Below are positions 5,830 to 9,170 of a stretch of 9,170 nucleotides of DNA, one piece after another. Within the stretch, counting starts at the first letter, position 1, and each line of letters opens with the position of its first letter. The notes beneath the pieces are model-generated. The model had not been told where the DNA came from. It saw nothing but the letters and a program-made list of their open reading frames with translations, and made no database searches. This DNA comes from Firm-08 sp045541535. Its GTDB lineage: Bacteria; Bacillota; Clostridia; Oscillospirales; QAKW01. Both the position numbers and the translations under genes were made by a program. Location of the stretch: assembly GCA_045541535.1 (NCBI GenBank), contig JAZQJG010000094.1:1-9170 (forward strand). The letters are read 5' to 3'.

Positions 5830-7272
5830 TTATTCGTCTTTGGCCAGCATAAAGGATTTGCCGTCTCTTTTACGGATCTCTTCGGCGGGGACGCCCAGCT
5901 CACGGGCCAGAATATCAATGACGTAGGGTGCGCAGAAGCCGCCCTGACAACGGCCCATACCGGCGCGCACGCGACGCTTGACAGCATCTACGGTGCGGGC
6001 GCCCACGGGACGGCGGATGGCCTGCAGGATCTCGGCCTCAGTGATCTGCTCACAGCGGCAAACGATGTGGCCGTAGAGGGGATCGGCGGCGATGAGTGCT
6101 TCCTTTTCGGCGTCGGTGGCGGTGGAGAACTTGGCAATGCCGCGGCGGGTCTTAATAAAGCCGGCCTTACGGCGGGTTTCCAGCCCAAGTTGCTCCCGCA
6201 TCATCTGAATGGTATATTTGGCAATACCGAGAGAGCCGGTAAGGCCGGAGGAACGGATACCGGAAATACCCACATAGCCCTTGACCTTTTCGGAGATCAG
6301 GATGTTATAGCCCTCGGGATTACGGGCGGGACGCAGACCCACGAACTGGGTGATGGTGTCCTGCAATTGCAGGTTAGGCACCAAGAGCTTGGCCTGCTCG
6401 GCCACCATATCCAGACCCGCTTTGGTGGTGCGCTTGTCGGTCTTGTCCTCATAATCCTCGGCGGTGGGACCCACCAGAATATTATTATCAACAGTAGGAA
6501 TGACCAGCGTACCACGGGAGGTGGGGGTGGCCACGGGCATCAGGATGTGATTGACCTTAACGGCGGTTTCGCTGTCCAGCAGATAGAATTGGCCTCTTCT
6601 GGGATTGACCTTAAAGTCGCACTCGCCCACCATTTTGGCGATGTCGTCGCAATACAGGCCGGCGGCGTTGATAACGTATTTTGCCTCGATCTCTCCCTTG
6701 GGGGTGATGACCTTGCCAATGGTACCGTCGTTTGCCAGTTCCATCCCCGTTACGGGGCAGTCAAAGAGGAACTGCACGCCGTTTTCGGCGGCGTTTTCCG
6801 CCTGAGCAATGATGAATTCAAAGGGATTGATCTGGGTGTCACGGGGAGACCAGACACCGCCGCGAATGTTGGGATTGATGTTGGGCTCCATTTCCAGAAT
6901 TTCCTCGGGACGCAGATATTCCACGTCGTATACGCCGTTATCAAAGGCTTTTTTGAGAATGGCGGGGATTCTCTCCTCCTGCTCTTCATTAAAAGCAACG
7001 GTCAGCGAGCCGCGATACACCAAAGGAATGTCCAGATCACGGCACAGCAGATCGTACATGGGACGGCTGGACTGACAGATCTTACTTTCCAGGGTGAAGG
7101 GAGGTACGGAAAACTCCGTGGAGATCATAGCGGAGCAGGATTTGGTGGCGTCACCGCCCACGTCGTCCTTCTTTTCCACCACCAATACGTCCAACTCAAA
7201 TTTGGACAACTCACGGGCGATACCAACGCCAACGGCGCCGGCACCGATAATCAATACGTCGGTTTTAATCAT
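5830..7272 (-). CDS. GlpA-like FAD-dependent dehydrogenase with C-terminal BFD [2Fe-2S] domain
   Basis: This 480-residue flavoprotein combines a DAO-type FAD oxidase/dehydrogenase fold with a BFD-like Fe-S domain, as in anaerobic glycerol-3-phosphate dehydrogenase subunit GlpA. GAGAVG at 10-15 and Glu33 form the FAD dinucleotide fold, and GLRPARNPEGY and GISGIRSSGLTG are the C-terminal FAD motifs. Cys405, 407, 442 and 447 (CRC ... CQGGFC) form the BFD cluster site. It would oxidise a hydroxy substrate and pass electrons to the partner proteins. Residues 45-54 (SCSAMISTEF) replace the NSxxxHxG-like stretch I expect in this family, so glycerol 3-phosphate is only a candidate substrate; L-2-hydroxyglutarate oxidase-like enzymes are alternatives. 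ATG 7272 is chosen because the domain starts there; it follows the DUF1667 stop by one base with GGTGA upstream, which suggests coupled translation. A TTG at 7293 is less likely. Confidence 0.85.
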   Translation of the reverse strand: MIKTDVLIIGAGAVGVGIARELSKFELDVLVVEKKDDVGGDATKSCSAMISTEFSVPPFTLESKICQSSRPMYDLLCRDLDIPLVYRGSLTVAFNEEQEERIPAILKKAFDNGVYDVEYLRPEEILEMEPNINPNIRGGVWSPRDTQINPFEFIIAQAENAAENGVQFLFDCPVTGMELANDGTIGKVITPKGEIEAKYVINAAGLYCDDIAKMVGECDFKVNPRRGQFYLLDSETAVKVNHILMPVATPTSRGTLVIPTVDNNILVGPTAEDYEDKTDKRTTKAGLDMVAEQAKLLVPNLQLQDTITQFVGLRPARNPEGYNILISEKVKGYVGISGIRSSGLTGSLGIAKYTIQMMREQLGLETRRKAGFIKTRRGIAKFSTATDAEKEALIAADPLYGHIVCRCEQITEAEILQAIRRPVGARTVDAVKRRVRAGMGRCQGGFCAPYVIDILARELGVPAEEIRKRDGKSFMLAKDE

Positions 7273-7273
7273 T

Positions 7274-7642
7274 TCATTCACCAGCCTTCTCAATGCTCAT
7301 GGCGGAGATCATATCCACGCCAAGACCCAGGATATCCTTGACGATCACCTGACCCACCTTGACGGGGGCGGCCACCTCGGTGGCCTTGATGACCTTCATA
7401 CAATCAAACACGCTTTCCAGCGGCAAGGGGCAGGCAGAACGCACGGGAAGCATTCCCCGATCGGCGCCCTGTAATTTTACAGAGCAGGTAAGGATCCGCT
7501 TGGGCAGAATAAATTCGTCGGTGGCATATTGAATGCCACGTTTGCAACCGTTACCGGTGATGCTTGCAATTTGGGTACCCTCCCCTTCTACCGTGATGCG
7601 ACAGCCGGTGGGGCAAACGGTACAGATAATTTCTTTCGTCAT
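7274..7642 (-). CDS. DUF1667 family small Fe-S protein of the GlpA-like operon
   Basis: This 122-residue protein begins with CTVCPTGC (Cys7, Cys10, Cys14) and adds Cys33 in NGCKRG. The pattern resembles the N-terminal [4Fe-4S] binding segment of molybdopterin oxidoreductases, here without the rest of the enzyme. The remainder includes LTCSVKL near 52-58 and a C-terminal part around VKDILGLGVDMI. DUF1667 proteins typically sit beside GlpA-like and GlpB-like flavoproteins in Firmicutes and Thermotoga, and the same three genes are adjacent here. A role in electron transfer between the two flavoproteins is inferred, not proven. ATG 7642 has AGGAGGGG six bases upstream. The gene lies 12 bases after the FAD/NAD oxidoreductase gene and one base before the GlpA-like start. 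Confidence 0.88.
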   Translation of the reverse strand: MTKEIICTVCPTGCRITVEGEGTQIASITGNGCKRGIQYATDEFILPKRILTCSVKLQGADRGMLPVRSACPLPLESVFDCMKVIKATEVAAPVKVGQVIVKDILGLGVDMISAMSIEKAGE

Positions 7643-7648
7643 AATCTT

Positions 7649-7656
7649 CCCCTCCT
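7649..7656 (-). promoter_or_regulatory. Ribosome binding site of the DUF1667 gene, overlapping the upstream stop
   Basis: AGGAGGGG on the minus strand begins within the TAG stop (7655-7657) of the preceding gene. Ribosomes ending there sit on this site, so translation of the two genes is probably coupled. Confidence 0.75.
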
Positions 7657-8893
7657 AAATCTCGGTGGCGGTGACAACGATCTCACCGTCGGCAGGTACC
7701 TCGGGCAACAGGAGAAATTCCATTTCGCCGGGGTTGCCCCGCTGAATCTTACGGCGGGCCAACTGCACGCCGTTACAGGTGGCGGTCAGCTCGGTGGTGC
7801 CCATCGGAGCCGTCACACGGAAAAAGAGCTTGACCTCCTTTTGACCGCAACGGGCCATCTGGGGGCAAACGTAACGGATGCCGTTACCGGTGACCACCTT
7901 CAGGGTGTCCTTCAGCTCCAGCTTACCGGCGGCATACAGGGCGGCGTTACGGCCGGCCAACTCACTCTCACGGGAAACGTTATCCACCAAGTCGTTAACG
8001 TGCAACACGTTACCGCAGGCGAAGATGCCGGGAGTGCCGGTTTGCATAAAGCTGTCAACGTTGGCACCCTTGGTGATGGCGGAAAGTTCCACGCCTGCCT
8101 TCTTACTCAATTCGTTTTCGGGAATCAGACCCACCGACAGCAGAACGGTGTCACATTCAATATCAAAGGCCTGATCGGCAATGGGACATTTGTTTTCATC
8201 CACGGGCGCAACGGTCACGCCCTCCACACGGTCCACGCCCCGGATTTCGGTGATGGTGTGAGACAGCAACAGCGGAATACCGAAATCATCCAGACACTGC
8301 ACTCTGTTACGGGTCAGACCGGCCAGATAGGGCATCAGTTCTACCACGGCCTCCACCTTACTGCCCTCCAGACTCATACGGCGGGCCATGATCATACCGA
8401 TATCGCCGCTTCCCAGAATAACCACCTTTTTACCCACGTTTCTGCCGTAGATATTAATTAGTCGCTGAGCACTGCCGGCGGTATAAATACCGGCGGGACG
8501 GCTGCCGGGGATGACCAGATTGGCGCGGGTGCGCTCTCTGCAACCCATAGCCAATACGGCGGCGCCGAAGGTGATGGCGTGTACACCCTCGCCGTTTACG
8601 GCCACACAGCAATTTTCTCTGAAATCAATGGCCATGGTACCCAGCATAAACTCCACGCCCTTTTCCTTGGCCTGTACGATAAAACGCTCGGCATATTCGG
8701 GGCCGGTCAGCTCCTCGCCGAAATATTTCAGGCCGAAGCCGGGATGGATGCACTGCTGTAAAATACCACCGGCACGGTGATCCCGTTCCAGCACAATAAC
8801 ACGCGCCGCACCGGCATCACGGGCAGCGCAGGCCGCGCTGAGACCCGCAGGGCCGGCGCCCACGATCAAAACGTCACAACTAATTTGATTCAC
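7655..8893 (-). CDS. GlpB-like FAD/NAD-dependent oxidoreductase, first gene of the redox operon
   Basis: This 412-residue protein has the two-dinucleotide-fold layout of the Pyr_redox_2 family. VGAGPAG (11-17) with Glu36 binds FAD. GGILQQCIHPGFG (42-54) is a conserved-looking stretch of clostridial GlpB-like proteins. GSGDIG (161-166) marks the NAD(P)-binding fold. IFACGNVLHVNDLVDNV (290-306) is the second FAD motif, and about 335-412 forms a small beta-rich tail containing Cys343 and Cys349. It probably accepts electrons from the GlpA-like subunit or exchanges them with NAD(H). GTG 8893 is preferred over an in-frame upstream codon at 8977: AGGAGG lies seven bases before it and the operon promoter overlaps the longer version. 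It lacks the redox CxxC of thioredoxin reductases. Confidence 0.86.
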   Translation of the reverse strand: MNQISCDVLIVGAGPAGLSAACAARDAGAARVIVLERDHRAGGILQQCIHPGFGLKYFGEELTGPEYAERFIVQAKEKGVEFMLGTMAIDFRENCCVAVNGEGVHAITFGAAVLAMGCRERTRANLVIPGSRPAGIYTAGSAQRLINIYGRNVGKKVVILGSGDIGMIMARRMSLEGSKVEAVVELMPYLAGLTRNRVQCLDDFGIPLLLSHTITEIRGVDRVEGVTVAPVDENKCPIADQAFDIECDTVLLSVGLIPENELSKKAGVELSAITKGANVDSFMQTGTPGIFACGNVLHVNDLVDNVSRESELAGRNAALYAAGKLELKDTLKVVTGNGIRYVCPQMARCGQKEVKLFFRVTAPMGTTELTATCNGVQLARRKIQRGNPGEMEFLLLPEVPADGEIVVTATEI

Positions 8894-8900
8894 CTTTGTT

Positions 8901-8906
8901 CCTCCT
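8901..8906 (-). promoter_or_regulatory. Ribosome binding site selecting GTG 8893
   Basis: AGGAGG on the minus strand lies seven bases before the GTG that opens the first oxidoreductase gene. It rules against the longer in-frame version from 8977, which would start upstream of the promoter. Confidence 0.85.
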
Positions 8907-8945
8907 CTACTTTTTGCGGCAAAACACCACATTTTCACACATACG

Positions 8946-8974
8946 ATTGTACCACCCTCAAAGCAAAGTGTCAA
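8946..8974 (-). promoter_or_regulatory. Near-consensus sigma-A promoter of the redox operon
   Basis: On the minus strand a perfect -35 TTGACA (8969-8974) is 17 bases from TACAAT (8946-8951, five of six). The leader to GTG 8893 is only about 45 bases, too short for a typical riboswitch. No clear operator palindrome is visible, so expression may be strong or repressor-controlled by a site I cannot recognise. Confidence 0.8.
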
Positions 8975-9002
8975 CACAAAACCCTCTCAAAATCCCATCT
9001 AC

Positions 9003-9170
9003 GTCAAGGCTTTTTCAAAAGACAAAAGCCGCCAAGCGGCTTTTAAGGGAATGGAAAAAATCTCGCCGATAGCGAGGTTTTTCACAAAGACAAAAGCCGC
9101 CAAGCGGCTTTTAAGGGAATGGAAAAAATCTCGCCGTTGGCGAGGTTTTTCGCAAAGACAAAAGCCGCCC
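9003..9170. repeat. 68-bp tandem repeat, each unit with two terminator-like hairpins (runs off the edge)
   Basis: Units start at 9021, 9089 and 9157, an exact 68-base period; a degenerate piece lies at 9003-9020 and the third unit is cut by the edge. The two full units differ at three positions. Each holds hairpin one, a 9-bp stem AAAAGCCGC/GCGGCTTTT with loop CAA (9024-9044; 9092-9112). Hairpin two has a CTCGC core stem flanked by A- and T-tracts (9056-9082; 9124-9150). Two of the three substitutions fall in the loop of hairpin two and add one C-G pair. Both hairpins have T-tracts and could terminate on either strand. No coding frame is apparent. Confidence 0.9.

Noticed and set aside
6067..7341. 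424-codon plus-strand frame
   Set aside because: It mirrors the GlpA-like gene in codon register and results from its codon bias.
7529..8461. 310-codon plus-strand frame
   Set aside because: It lies opposite the DUF1667 and FAD/NAD oxidoreductase genes, spans their junction, and shows no motif or ribosome site.
9003..9170. Possible CRISPR array at the right edge
   Set aside because: The whole 68-base unit repeats with three differences, so there are no unique spacers between short direct repeats. The paired hairpins fit a structured tandem repeat instead.

Overview
The window looks like a chromosomal segment from an anaerobic, gut-type clostridium (Oscillospiraceae/Ruminococcaceae-like). 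This rests on the protein families, strong AGGAGG-type ribosome sites, G/C-rich coding DNA separated by A/T-rich spacers, sigma-A promoters and many intrinsic terminators. It is an inference; no marker gene fixes the taxon. Nearly everything lies on the minus strand, and only one gene is on the plus strand.

Layout. (1) Positions 1-3159, minus: a very large secreted protein, cut at its C-terminus by the window edge. It has a signal peptide, a beta-helix-like region, a CE2-type SGNH carbohydrate esterase, Cys-rich repeats and the start of an S-layer homology domain. (2) 3356-4591, minus: a galactokinase-family GHMP kinase with its own promoter and a 21-bp-stem terminator. (3) 4667-4871: no convincing gene. 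(4) 4901-4977, minus: tRNA-Gln(CTG) with promoter and terminator. (5) 5135-5812, plus: a TVP38/TMEM64 (VTT-domain) membrane protein, ending in a bidirectional terminator. (6) 8893-5830, minus: a tight three-gene operon encoding a GlpB-like FAD/NAD oxidoreductase, a DUF1667 Fe-S protein and a GlpA-like FAD dehydrogenase with a BFD [2Fe-2S] domain, driven by a near-consensus promoter. (7) 9003-9170: a 68-bp tandem repeat, each unit carrying two terminator-like hairpins, running off the right edge.

How it fits together. The cell-surface esterase and the galactokinase both suit growth on plant or host glycans: outside de-acetylation, then sugar phosphorylation inside. They are separate transcripts, so the link is only thematic. 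The three-gene operon is a redox module that would pass electrons from an oxidised substrate (glycerol 3-phosphate in the best-known relatives) through flavins and Fe-S centres towards NAD or another acceptor. No glycerol kinase, facilitator or GlpC anchor is present here, and the dehydrogenase is altered in a usually conserved FAD/active-site stretch, so the substrate is uncertain. The least explained items are the hairpin tandem array, the Cys repeat region and this redox trio.
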